Shown here: positions 1 through 7,604 of the stretch, in pieces
How the letters are laid out: each line of letters opens with the position of its first letter
Position numbering within the stretch: position 1 is the first letter of the stretch
Program-made: the position numbers and the translations under genes
Source: Flavobacteriales bacterium UBA5933
Lineage (GTDB): Bacteria; Bacteroidota; Bacteroidia; Flavobacteriales; Weeksellaceae
NCBI GenBank assembly: GCA_002430925.1
Contig: DJDD01000007.1
Coordinates: 1 to 23,634 of the forward strand
Reading direction: 5' to 3'
DNA length: 23,634 nt
The notes under the pieces: model-generated
What the model saw: the letters and a program-made list of their open reading frames with translations, nothing else
Databases searched by the model: none
Told to the model about the DNA's origin: nothing

Positions 1-109
1 AAAAGTTTAAAGAATTATAATTAATTGAATTAAATATTTTCTAAGATTACACTGCATTTTTACTTCATTTATCATTTAATAACTAAATATCATTTCCTAA
101 ATTTGGGAT

Positions 110-1147
110 ATGAAAGCAAGATTTGAACAATATAGATTAAAATTTAAAAATCCTAGTGGAACTTCACGAGGGATATTAACTGAAAAATTAACTTATTTAT
201 TGACGATAGAGGAAGATGGAAAAGAATATTTAGGTGAATGTGGTTTGTTTGAAGGTCTTAGTTTTGACGATAGACCAGAATATGAACAAAAATTACAATG
301 GGCTTGTGATAATATTGATTTAGGCATTGAACTTTTATGGAATCAATTACGTGAATGGCCTTCTATTCAGTTTGGTTTAGAACAAGCATTCCAAAGTATG
401 TCTAGTAATCGCTATAATGATAATTACACAGATAGATTTAATCCAAATTTATACGAATCAGCTTTTTCTACAGGAGATAAAGGTATACAAACAAATGGAT
501 TAATCTGGATGGGTTCTATTGATTTTATGAGAGAACAAATTCAAGATAAATTAGCCAAAGGTTTTAAATGTATCAAAATAAAAATTGGCGTTGATTGGGA
601 AAATGAATATAAAATATTACAACAATTACGACAAGAATTCTCTGCAAAAGAATTAGAATTACGTGTTGATGCAAATGGTGGTTTTTCTTTTGAAGAAGCA
701 AAAGTTGTTTTACAACAATTGGCTGATTTGGAAATTCATTCTATCGAGCAACCAATCAAAGCTGGTCAATTAAATAAAATGGCAGAATTATGTGCTTCTA
801 CTCCAACACCAATTGCTTTGGATGAAGAATTAATTGGAATCGTAAACGAAGAAGATAAATTTAAACTTTTAGAGAGAATTAAACCTCAATACATAATTTT
901 AAAACCAAGTTTGATTGGTGGAATTCGAGGTTCATTGGAATGGATAAATGCCGCAGATACTTACGAAATACCATTTTGGATAACTTCTGCTTTAGAAAGT
1001 AATGTTGGTCTAAATGCTATAGCACAATGGACAGCCATTTTATATCCAGAAATGCCACAAGGGTTAGGAACAGGAGGATTGTTTACAAATAATTTTCCTA
1101 GTCGTTTAGAATTAAAAGGAGAATTTTTATACAGAAATAAAGCATAA
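110..1147 (+). CDS. menC: o-succinylbenzoate synthase
   Basis: Enolase-superfamily enzyme of 345 aa that dehydrates SHCHC to o-succinylbenzoate in menaquinone synthesis, acting in the cytoplasm. The family's active-site set is visible in order: KIKIG with Lys156 and Lys158, RVDANGG with the metal ligand Asp187, SIEQP with Glu213, ALDEEL with Asp238, and ILKPS with Lys265. Length fits flavobacterial MenC. The stop overlaps the next start by one base (TAATG), and menE follows that gene, so the pathway context agrees. A TAAATTTG box resembling the Bacteroidota -7 element lies at 98-105, only 5 bases before the ATG. I see no matching TTG upstream, so I do not call a promoter. Cofactor and superfamily role come from family knowledge; the residues are read directly. 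Confidence 0.95.
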   Translation: MKARFEQYRLKFKNPSGTSRGILTEKLTYLLTIEEDGKEYLGECGLFEGLSFDDRPEYEQKLQWACDNIDLGIELLWNQLREWPSIQFGLEQAFQSMSSNRYNDNYTDRFNPNLYESAFSTGDKGIQTNGLIWMGSIDFMREQIQDKLAKGFKCIKIKIGVDWENEYKILQQLRQEFSAKELELRVDANGGFSFEEAKVVLQQLADLEIHSIEQPIKAGQLNKMAELCASTPTPIALDEELIGIVNEEDKFKLLERIKPQYIILKPSLIGGIRGSLEWINAADTYEIPFWITSALESNVGLNAIAQWTAILYPEMPQGLGTGGLFTNNFPSRLELKGEFLYRNKA

Positions 1148-1758
1148 TGAATAAATTACTTTACCTCTTTTTGGCAACAGTGTCTTTATTTGGATGCCAG
1201 TCAGCAAAACATTTATCTAGTAAAGATGATGTAAAAAAATATCAAACAGAATTAGCACAATCATATACTAATCCTGATACAACACCATTAGTGGATGAAG
1301 AAAGAATAAACTTTCATGGAATAACATTTTTTCCAATCAATGAAAAATATACTGTAAAAGCTAAATTCACTCCAATTCAAGATGGAAAAGTAATTCCATT
1401 TCCTACATCATCAAAAAAAATAAAACATTATAAGGAATATGGAACTGTAGAATTTATAGTTGATGGTCAATCACAAAAGTTAACTGTTTATCAATCTTCT
1501 CCAATTATGGAAAAATATAAAGATAGCTTATTTTTACCTTTTATGGACGAAACAAATGGAGTTACATCCTATGGAGGAGGGAGATATTTAGATTTGAGTA
1601 CAAATGATTTGGGAAATAAATCAACTACAATTATTTTAGATTTTAATAAAGCATATAATCCATATTGTGCTTACAGTAAACATTACAATTGTCCAATCCC
1701 TCCAGCGAATAATGTTCTAGACATAGAAATTAATGCTGGTGTAAGTTATCATAAATAA
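1147..1758 (+). CDS. DUF1684 family lipoprotein
   Basis: Predicted lipoprotein of 203 aa. The N-terminus has a Lys, a hydrophobic stretch and a lipobox ending LFGC (Cys17). The C-terminal half carries the DUF1684 signature: FLPFMDETNG, then YGGGRYLDL, LDFNKAYNPYC and CPIPPANN. The biochemical role of the family is not established. The gene is embedded between menC and menE: its ATG overlaps the menC stop by one base and menE starts one base after its own stop, so the three are almost certainly co-transcribed and probably translationally coupled. Whether it is functionally tied to quinone synthesis or is a passenger cannot be told from sequence. The family call is firm; the function is unknown. 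Confidence 0.88.
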   Translation: MNKLLYLFLATVSLFGCQSAKHLSSKDDVKKYQTELAQSYTNPDTTPLVDEERINFHGITFFPINEKYTVKAKFTPIQDGKVIPFPTSSKKIKHYKEYGTVEFIVDGQSQKLTVYQSSPIMEKYKDSLFLPFMDETNGVTSYGGGRYLDLSTNDLGNKSTTIILDFNKAYNPYCAYSKHYNCPIPPANNVLDIEINAGVSYHK

Positions 1759-1759
1759 A

Positions 1760-2785
1760 ATGTTATATTTAGATTTTTCTCAAGCTGTTTTTAACCCAGA
1801 AATCATTGCTCCTAATAATGATTTCGAAGAATCCGTAAAAGTATTTTTAATGGATTGGTTTTCTGATTCAGAAGTAATGATTGCTCATACATCAGGTTCG
1901 ACGGGAAGACCAAAAGAAATAATTCTTACCAAAGAAAATATGCGTAAAAGTGCAAATATGACAGCCAAATATTTACACTTAGAAAAAGGAAATACTGCTT
2001 TATTAGCAATGCCTGTAACTTATATTGCAGGAAAATTAATGCTTGTTCGAGCAATTGAAATTGGTTTAAAATTAATCTGTATAGAACCCACTTCTCATAT
2101 CTTTTTAGATGTTATTAATAAAGGAATTAATGAGAATTTATCTACAATTGATTTTGTAGCCTTAACTCCAATGCAAGTCGAAAAATCATTAGATTTTGTT
2201 TCAAAATGTAACAAACTAATTATTGGTGGAGCTCCACTTTCAGACAAAGTGAAACAAGAATTATCATTGTATGAGAATCAGATTTATGAAACTTATGCAA
2301 TGACAGAAACAATTACTCACATCGCATTCAAACAAGTTAAAAACAAACGTTATACAAATGTTGAAAATGTTTTTGAAGCATTTGATGAGGTTAAAATTTC
2401 TCAAGATGAACGAGGTTGTTTAGTCATCGATACTCCTTATGACAATCTACAAGTTGTTACCAATGATATTGTTGAAATAATTGATACTAAAAAATTCAAT
2501 TGGATTGGTCGTGCTGATAATGTCATAAATTCTGGAGGAATAAAGTTATTTCCAGAGCAAATAGAAGGAAAATTAAAACCTTTTATAACAACAGATTTTT
2601 ATGTAACATCAAAGAAAGATGAATTATTAGGAGAAAAATTAATTCTTGTAATAGAAGGTGAGGAGAGAAGTATTGATTTTTCTGATGCTGATCTATCAAA
2701 ATACCAAATTCCAAAGGAAGTTCTATTTATAAAAGAATTTACAAGAACTGAAAGTGGAAAAATAAAAAGACAACAAATTGATTAA
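1760..2785 (+). CDS. menE: o-succinylbenzoate--CoA ligase (short form)
   Basis: Acyl-adenylate-forming enzyme that activates o-succinylbenzoate to its CoA thioester in menaquinone synthesis. Motifs in order: the phosphate-binding loop HTSGSTGRPKE (residues 43-53), YAMTET (179-184), the hinge region GRADNVINSGG (about 250-260), and the C-terminal catalytic lysine in ESGKIKR (Lys334). At 341 aa it is much shorter than the roughly 450-490 aa of enterobacterial and Bacillus MenE. This is usual in Bacteroidota; the N-terminal domain is reduced but both ATP-site motifs are present. It follows menC and the DUF1684 gene with a 1-base gap. The next plus-strand gene begins 131 bases later, behind a hairpin that may end this operon. 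Confidence 0.93.
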   Translation: MLYLDFSQAVFNPEIIAPNNDFEESVKVFLMDWFSDSEVMIAHTSGSTGRPKEIILTKENMRKSANMTAKYLHLEKGNTALLAMPVTYIAGKLMLVRAIEIGLKLICIEPTSHIFLDVINKGINENLSTIDFVALTPMQVEKSLDFVSKCNKLIIGGAPLSDKVKQELSLYENQIYETYAMTETITHIAFKQVKNKRYTNVENVFEAFDEVKISQDERGCLVIDTPYDNLQVVTNDIVEIIDTKKFNWIGRADNVINSGGIKLFPEQIEGKLKPFITTDFYVTSKKDELLGEKLILVIEGEERSIDFSDADLSKYQIPKEVLFIKEFTRTESGKIKRQQID

Positions 2786-2916
2786 TTAAATTTTAGATTA
2801 AGTATGTCTTTTTGAAAACATAATTTTTAATCATTATTTTCTGTAAATATAGTTATAAATTTAGGTTGCTATGTGATAAGATATGATTATCTTACATAGC
2901 AACCAATTTTACATTT
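2786..2916 (+). other. Intergenic region between menE and the next lipoprotein gene
   Basis: A 131-base A/T-rich spacer. I see no open frame of interest. Its one clear feature is the long hairpin at 2864-2904, listed separately. A TAAATTTA sequence at 2856-2863 differs by one base from the TAnnTTTG box but has no convincing TTG at the right distance, so a promoter here is only possible. Confidence 0.6.
2864..2904 (+). terminator. Long hairpin between menE and the 2917 lipoprotein gene; terminator or leader element
   Basis: The arms GGTTGCTATGT (2864-2874) and ACATAGCAACC (2894-2904) are perfect complements. Inside them AAGATA (2878-2883) pairs with TATCTT (2888-2893) around a TGAT loop, leaving only GAT (2875-2877) unpaired, for 17 base pairs in total. 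AATTTT follows. It is 79 bases past the menE stop and 12 bases before the ATG at 2917, so it could end the men operon. If the next gene's promoter lies upstream of it, it would instead sit in that gene's leader beside the start codon. The weak U tract leaves the choice open. Confidence 0.5.
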
Positions 2917-3876
2917 ATGAAAAAAGTTTTGTTTACTGTATTTATGTCTATTATGTTATTTTCTTGTGTTTCTCAGAAAAAGATAAATGCAGAAAAAAAT
3001 ATATTAATTTTAAAGGATAGCTATTGTAAACCTCCAGAAGATTATAATTATGTTAAGCTTAATATTTCTTATAATTCAGATTCCATAATTAATGCAAATG
3101 CTGAGCTTAAAAAATATTTTTCAGACCAAAGTATATTAATTTTAAATGCTTTAGGAACGACATCGGAAGTGGAAGATATGATTAAAATAAAAAATGATAG
3201 CACAATTAATTCTAGATTAAGGATTTTAGAATTAAAGAATATCATTAATAATAAAATTACGATAGTTTCTACAGAATTAAATGCTACAGCTGCCGAATAT
3301 GATTGCGAAGGAGAACGTGTAGATCAAATGGCTAATTATGTACAAAATATTAATGATAAAAAGAATAATTTTCTAATAATGTCTTCTATTATTACAGGTG
3401 CAGCAACAAGTATTGCAGGAGGAATTATAAAAAATAATGATTGGCAAAATGCTGTTGGTATTGGTGGTGGTATTATAGGAGCTGGACTTGGTTTAGCAAC
3501 TTTTAATCCTAAAGGCCGAAAAATAGAATTTAGACATGAAAGAAATTTATTACGAGATGTTTGGAATGAAAAATTAGAAACTCCAAATTTTCCTCCTTTT
3601 ATTTGGTATATGTTTACAGAAAAAAAATTTGCAAATAATGAACATGGCTTTTCGATATTACAAAATACAAAACAAAGATGGTTGAAATTAAATTTCGATA
3701 ATGATATGGATGAAGCTAATTCTTCTATCGTTTTTTCTGATGGAGGAAAATATACAGCATCAGATTTAAGAAATAGAGCAATTATGTTAAATCAAATGCA
3801 GTCTGTAGTACGAACTATTTTTCAGAATATTAATTACTTGTTATTAGACTTAGATAAATTAGTATTGAAAAAATAA
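2917..3876 (+). CDS. Putative lipoprotein with a glycine-rich hydrophobic segment
   Basis: I do not recognise this 319-aa protein. It starts with a lipoprotein signal (lipobox LFSC, Cys17) and has mostly hydrophilic, helix-prone sequence to about residue 150. From about 152 to 196 there is a glycine- and alanine-rich hydrophobic stretch (for example GAATSIAGG and GIGGGIIGAGLG) with GxxxG spacing, like glycine-zipper membrane segments. The last 120 residues are hydrophilic and mixed. A lipid anchor plus an internal glycine-zipper hairpin suggests an envelope protein, though this is inference only. It ends 2 bases from the stop of the convergent esterase gene and is probably a single-gene unit. 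The hairpin at 2864-2904 lies right in front of its ATG. Confidence 0.75.
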   Translation: MKKVLFTVFMSIMLFSCVSQKKINAEKNILILKDSYCKPPEDYNYVKLNISYNSDSIINANAELKKYFSDQSILILNALGTTSEVEDMIKIKNDSTINSRLRILELKNIINNKITIVSTELNATAAEYDCEGERVDQMANYVQNINDKKNNFLIMSSIITGAATSIAGGIIKNNDWQNAVGIGGGIIGAGLGLATFNPKGRKIEFRHERNLLRDVWNEKLETPNFPPFIWYMFTEKKFANNEHGFSILQNTKQRWLKLNFDNDMDEANSSIVFSDGGKYTASDLRNRAIMLNQMQSVVRTIFQNINYLLLDLDKLVLKK

Positions 3877-3878
3877 GT

Positions 3879-5192
3879 TTATACTTTATTTATTGTTAGA
3901 AATTCAGGAGATTGTTCATTTGATATTTTACCATTTCGAGCAAAATCAGCCCAAATTTTTCTCATTAATTTTCCATTTTCAAAAATGTAATTCCATGCAA
4001 TATCTTTTAGCATTTCTGCATTTTTCCATGCTTTTTCGTTGGCGAAAATTAGAGGTAAATCAATACAATGTCCTGCAGCTAAGTCAACTCCATTTATTAA
4101 TGGAGAAATGGTATAGTAATAAATATTTCCACCTGCTTTGCTGTAATCATTTGCAAATTTTGTACAAGGGTTTTTGTAAATGGAATTTGTTATTCCATTA
4201 ATCAACTTATTAGTTATAAAATTATTGATTGTATTATTCTTATATTTTAAATAAAAATTAGTCGTTTTTAGGAAAAATGATGCTTCTTCGGTATTGTTAC
4301 CTATCAGAACATCATATTTATTTGCATTTTTATTCCAAGATTTCTGCATTTCATACTCCTTTGGTAAAGGATCAAAACCATATTCTAAGCCAAAAGGCAT
4401 AAAGGCTTTTAAACCAAATTGAAGAAGTGGAGGTCGATTATTGTTCTGTATATTTAATAGTTTCGAAAGATCAGAATCATTTTGAATATTAGCAGTTTGC
4501 TCTGAAAAATATTTATTTAATTTAGCTTTTTTAACTCTTAAAGAAAGTGGGGCACTATGTATAATAGCTCTTTTAAATAAATTATTAGCTTTTTCTATTC
4601 CTAACAAATGTGTTACAGCATCTCCACCAGCAGATTGTCCCATAATAGTTATATTATTATGATCTCCACCAAAAGCTGCTATATTTTCTTTTACCCATTT
4701 TAATCCTTCTATAATGTCTAATAATCCTAAATTAGCTTTTCGTTTATCATAACCACCAAGAAATCCGAAAATTCCAAGTCTAAAAGTAAGTGAAACTACA
4801 ATAATATGTTGTTCGTCTACCCAAACAGAAGGATCTGAGGTTCCAATAGAACCAGCTCCATATTCATAAGAACCACCATGAATCCAAACAACAACAGGTA
4901 AATTTTTATTGAATTGAGAATTGTCTGGGATTGTTATTGTTAAATATTGAGGTGATTCATCAAAATGGCAATCATTTATATCAATTTTTTCTAAATATTT
5001 ATATGTTAAATCACTTGGGTTTTGAGGACACATAACAATTTTATTAGAAATAAATTGTTCATTTTGGACAGGAATAGGGTTATGATATCTTTCTGATTTT
5101 GCGTAGCGAATGTTTTTAACAACAATGACATTGTTTTCTTTTATTCCAGAAAAATCTCCAACAGAACTAGGATAAGTGATTGAATTAGACAT
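3879..5192 (-). CDS. Type-B carboxylesterase family protein
   Basis: Alpha/beta-hydrolase of the carboxylesterase/lipase (COesterase) family, 437 aa. Visible: the oxyanion-hole region WIHGGSYEYG (about 103-112), the nucleophile motif GQSAGG with Ser187, an acidic candidate in NNTEEASF (about Glu302), and the catalytic His in AAGHCIDLP (His375). The spacing and order match a Ser-Glu-His triad. Two departures from the commonest form: the nucleophile elbow reads GQSAGG, not GESAGG, and the protein is shorter than the usual 480-550 aa. There is no signal peptide, so it is probably cytoplasmic. The gene stands alone, convergent with the lipoprotein gene and followed upstream by a long gene-free region. 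The substrate cannot be predicted. Confidence 0.88.
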   Translation of the reverse strand: MSNSITYPSSVGDFSGIKENNVIVVKNIRYAKSERYHNPIPVQNEQFISNKIVMCPQNPSDLTYKYLEKIDINDCHFDESPQYLTITIPDNSQFNKNLPVVVWIHGGSYEYGAGSIGTSDPSVWVDEQHIIVVSLTFRLGIFGFLGGYDKRKANLGLLDIIEGLKWVKENIAAFGGDHNNITIMGQSAGGDAVTHLLGIEKANNLFKRAIIHSAPLSLRVKKAKLNKYFSEQTANIQNDSDLSKLLNIQNNNRPPLLQFGLKAFMPFGLEYGFDPLPKEYEMQKSWNKNANKYDVLIGNNTEEASFFLKTTNFYLKYKNNTINNFITNKLINGITNSIYKNPCTKFANDYSKAGGNIYYYTISPLINGVDLAAGHCIDLPLIFANEKAWKNAEMLKDIAWNYIFENGKLMRKIWADFARNGKISNEQSPEFLTINKV

Positions 5193-5822
5193 AGGTTTTT
5201 ATTATTGATAATGATTGGGCTAATTGTTTTATAAAGATATAAAATCATTTAATAAAAGAATTATTATTTTATCATTTTACTTATTTGGGAAATAAATAAT
5301 ACAATAATTCTTATTTATTGATAAATTATGTAAATATTCAGAATCAATACATTTTCAATTAAAATTATTAAATCTGACAGAAGTTGAATATATCATTCTT
5401 TTATTAAAGGATTTGTTATTCTGAGTTTGTCGAAGAATTTTATCATTATCTAATGAAATTTCTAAACAACTGATTAAAAAAATGGCATTTAAATCTATGA
5501 CGTTAATAAAATTGAAAAAGAGTAGGTAAAAATGATTTAAATGAGCGAGAGCGAATTTTTTAAATCAATCCGTATCGTTTCAATTTTTAGTCAAATAGAT
5601 TTACAACCTTGATTTTTTTGTTTCGTTTTTTTATCAAGAAAAAAATGAAAGAACACCATTTTTCTTGGAAAACCACTCGAAATGACAGAAAGTGAAATCT
5701 TTCATTTTGAGTAAAATTCTTTAGAATTTTGTATCGAAAAATAAGTAAGGATTTTTTGACTTTTACAACACATTATAACACAACAAAAACTTATAAAAAA
5801 CAGGAGATAACGCATCATTTTT
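5193..5822. repeat. 630-bp gene-free region with decayed intergenic palindromic repeats
   Basis: No credible gene is seen here. The stretch holds several repeat-like pieces. At about 5417-5440 there is a CTGAGTTTGTCGAAGAAT string of the kind scattered through flavobacterial intergenic DNA. Around 5675-5745 CTCGAAATGA and TCATTTTGAG form an imperfect inverted pair. TGATTTAAA (5533-5541) pairs with TTTAAATCA (5559-5567). CTTGAT (5608-5613) pairs with ATCAAG (5633-5638) within a T-rich then A-rich block. The region separates the esterase from the accessory effector module and may mark the module's downstream boundary. The repeat identity rests on general familiarity, not a search. Confidence 0.5.
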
Positions 5823-6770
5823 TTATTTACGGATAATTACAAATTCATCACTTCCCTTTGGAAGGTAAAGTAAAATAGAAGAAGAAAATATTGCTCCATG
5901 ATCGTTTGTAATTAATGGATTCCATCCTTTTATATTAACATCGTGTCCCTCAAATTTTGTTGTAGGGTTTCGTTCCAATGTTACTAGTTTTCCATCGGCA
6001 TAAATAAAAAGACTGTAATCTTCTAAAGGGAGCATATTGTTTTTATTTTCATTTTTTATTCCTTCATAATCCGTCTTTTCATCTTCTTCAATTTCATTTT
6101 GTGGAATATAATCAAAAATATCTGTTTCAAGATTTCTTTTCTTTATTATATTCATCCAAGTATCCGCATCGCCATTGTTCATAATAGTTCTTACTTTTTC
6201 GTAATAAGCAACTACTTTTTTTTGAAGTTCTTTTTGGTCAAGTTTCGATAAATCTTGTCCATTACTCCAACCCTCTAGTTCGTAGGGCAATTCTACCGTA
6301 AATTCTCCTGTTATCTCGTAATAGGGAATAGGAGCATCTATTTTCGCAACAGGATAGTGCTGCAATATTTTGTAGCTAGCAGCCTGTTCTTTTGTTCCTG
6401 TTTTTTCGTAGCTACTAAGTGCTACTTTTAGGAACTGTAGTGTACTCGGTTGCAAGCCTCCTTTTTCTAAATCATCTGGTTCTGGAAATAATTTTAGTCG
6501 AAAACTATAGGTACCGCTTTTTAATACATAGGGATTTATAGGCACAAAAGTATTGTGCATCCCAGTTTCGTTTTCTTTACGGGCTCTTATATCATTAATG
6601 TATAATTCATGAGGACCTGGTATGGCTAAATCCATTCCATATACGGTACGTTTGTTGGTTTTGTAAGTATAATTTTCCATAGTTGTTGTATTGTTATTTT
6701 TTGCTTTTTTTTGTTGTCCGCAGGAACTAAACATTATAAAAAAAGGCAAGAGAAAAAATAGTTTGTTCAT
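5823..6770 (-). CDS. Putative lipoprotein, candidate immunity protein of the effector module
   Basis: Predicted 315-aa lipoprotein: Lys3, a hydrophobic run, and lipobox FSSC (Cys17) followed by a Lys/Asn-rich linker. I do not recognise the mature domain. It looks like an alpha/beta mix with a very acidic stretch near residues 225-245 (IEEDEKTDYEG). The start is only 6 bases after the stop of the second effector segment, and it is the last gene of the module. A small-to-medium envelope-anchored protein immediately downstream of a secreted-effector gene is the classic position for an immunity protein, so I infer that role. Nothing in the sequence itself proves it. It could equally be a chaperone or accessory factor. 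Confidence 0.7.
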   Translation of the reverse strand: MNKLFFLLPFFIMFSSCGQQKKAKNNNTTTMENYTYKTNKRTVYGMDLAIPGPHELYINDIRARKENETGMHNTFVPINPYVLKSGTYSFRLKLFPEPDDLEKGGLQPSTLQFLKVALSSYEKTGTKEQAASYKILQHYPVAKIDAPIPYYEITGEFTVELPYELEGWSNGQDLSKLDQKELQKKVVAYYEKVRTIMNNGDADTWMNIIKKRNLETDIFDYIPQNEIEEDEKTDYEGIKNENKNNMLPLEDYSLFIYADGKLVTLERNPTTKFEGHDVNIKGWNPLITNDHGAIFSSSILLYLPKGSDEFVIIRK

Positions 6771-6776
6771 TGTTTA

Positions 6777-7577
6777 TTATTTTGGTAATTCTATATCGAT
6801 ACTAAAAGGTTTGAAAATAGTAACCGTATCAAACTTTGTTGTTTGCTGTTCTTTGGTTTCTATGGTAAGGTCTAAATCATTAATACCTGATTCACTTTTT
6901 CTTCCCATTTTAATTAACGCAAATATTGTGGCTTCTACGCCATCGAAAGAAAAGGTACATTGGTCTTTTTTTTCCGATTTCCATTCAAGTTTAAATTTAG
7001 CTTTTGCAGTGGCATTTATAATGGCTTCTCCTTGGATGTCGAAAACCTTTACTTTTAGGTAACCACCAGCTTCTAGAGATATTTCTAAGTCAGAAAAAAC
7101 AGAAAGGTTACCAGAGGTAAACCCGTCTATGGTATGGTATTTAGCACCTCTTGTAACATCTATATTTAGTCTGGTAGAGGCAACCAAGTCAAAATAATAA
7201 TCTGCCGACATATTTCCTAAACCAAAATATTGCATAGCCTCTCCAACGTTTGCAATTGCTTTTACCGATCTGTCCAAGGCTTTTACAACAGCACCCAAAT
7301 AAGGTATAAACTGCGCAGCAAATAACAAGTCTAGTCTGCCAGTTAACCCAATAAGAGGTAATGCACCTAGTTTAAACGCATATTCTACACCTATTTGGTT
7401 GGGATGTTTTTGGCTTTCTACATATTTCCATGATACACCACCAGTAAACTTGGGCGGAGTAATCTCGAATCTTACAGGTAAATTTCCTTTCTTGAATTTT
7501 CTTTGGGATTGGCTACTTTCAAATAATTGCTTTTTTTCTGGATCTTCTTCAGCTTCCTTTAGTGCACTACCACCCAA
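6777..7577 (-). CDS. C-terminal segment of the split putative effector (separated by an in-frame TAA)
   Basis: An open segment of 266 codons if counted from a TTG at 7577. It has no ATG near its beginning and no ribosome site. Its frame is continuous with the gene upstream: the TAA at 7602-7604 is followed in the same frame by TTT TAC AGT ATT ATA GAT TCC TAT TTG, giving FYSIIDSYLGG. I therefore read it as the C-terminal third of the 7602-9584 protein, cut off by one stop codon. A hydrophobic, glycine-rich part (about residues 68-110, GALPLIGLTGRL then IPYLGAVV) precedes beta-rich sequence. This would be the expected location of a toxic or membrane-active domain, but I recognise no family. As it stands it is probably untranslated unless the stop is read through or is an assembly error. 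Confidence 0.6.
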   Translation of the reverse strand: MGGSALKEAEEDPEKKQLFESSQSQRKFKKGNLPVRFEITPPKFTGGVSWKYVESQKHPNQIGVEYAFKLGALPLIGLTGRLDLLFAAQFIPYLGAVVKALDRSVKAIANVGEAMQYFGLGNMSADYYFDLVASTRLNIDVTRGAKYHTIDGFTSGNLSVFSDLEISLEAGGYLKVKVFDIQGEAIINATAKAKFKLEWKSEKKDQCTFSFDGVEATIFALIKMGRKSESGINDLDLTIETKEQQTTKFDTVTIFKPFSIDIELPK

Positions 7578-7601
7578 ATAGGAATCTATAATACTGTAAA
7601 A

Positions 7602-7604
7602 TTA
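7602..7604 (-). other. In-frame TAA interrupting the effector reading frame
   Basis: Plus-strand TTA at 7602-7604 reads TAA. The codons before it encode LEQIIEKII and those after it FYSIIDSYLGG in the same frame, forming what looks like one uninterrupted amphipathic helix. A single substitution from AAA, GAA or CAA would explain it. It could be a real nonsense mutation, a sequencing error or, less likely, a site of read-through. Confidence 0.75.

Noticed and set aside
3893..4201. Open frame on the plus strand
   Set aside because: It lies antisense within the carboxylesterase gene, whose catalytic motifs are clear; the translation has no protein-like features.
6691..7062. Open frame on the plus strand
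   Set aside because: Antisense to the lipoprotein and effector C-terminal segment; no family resemblance.
7575..7577. TTG as a genuine start codon for a separate 266-codon gene
   Set aside because: No ribosome site or spacing supports it, and the frame is already open upstream to the TAA, so a split single gene is simpler.
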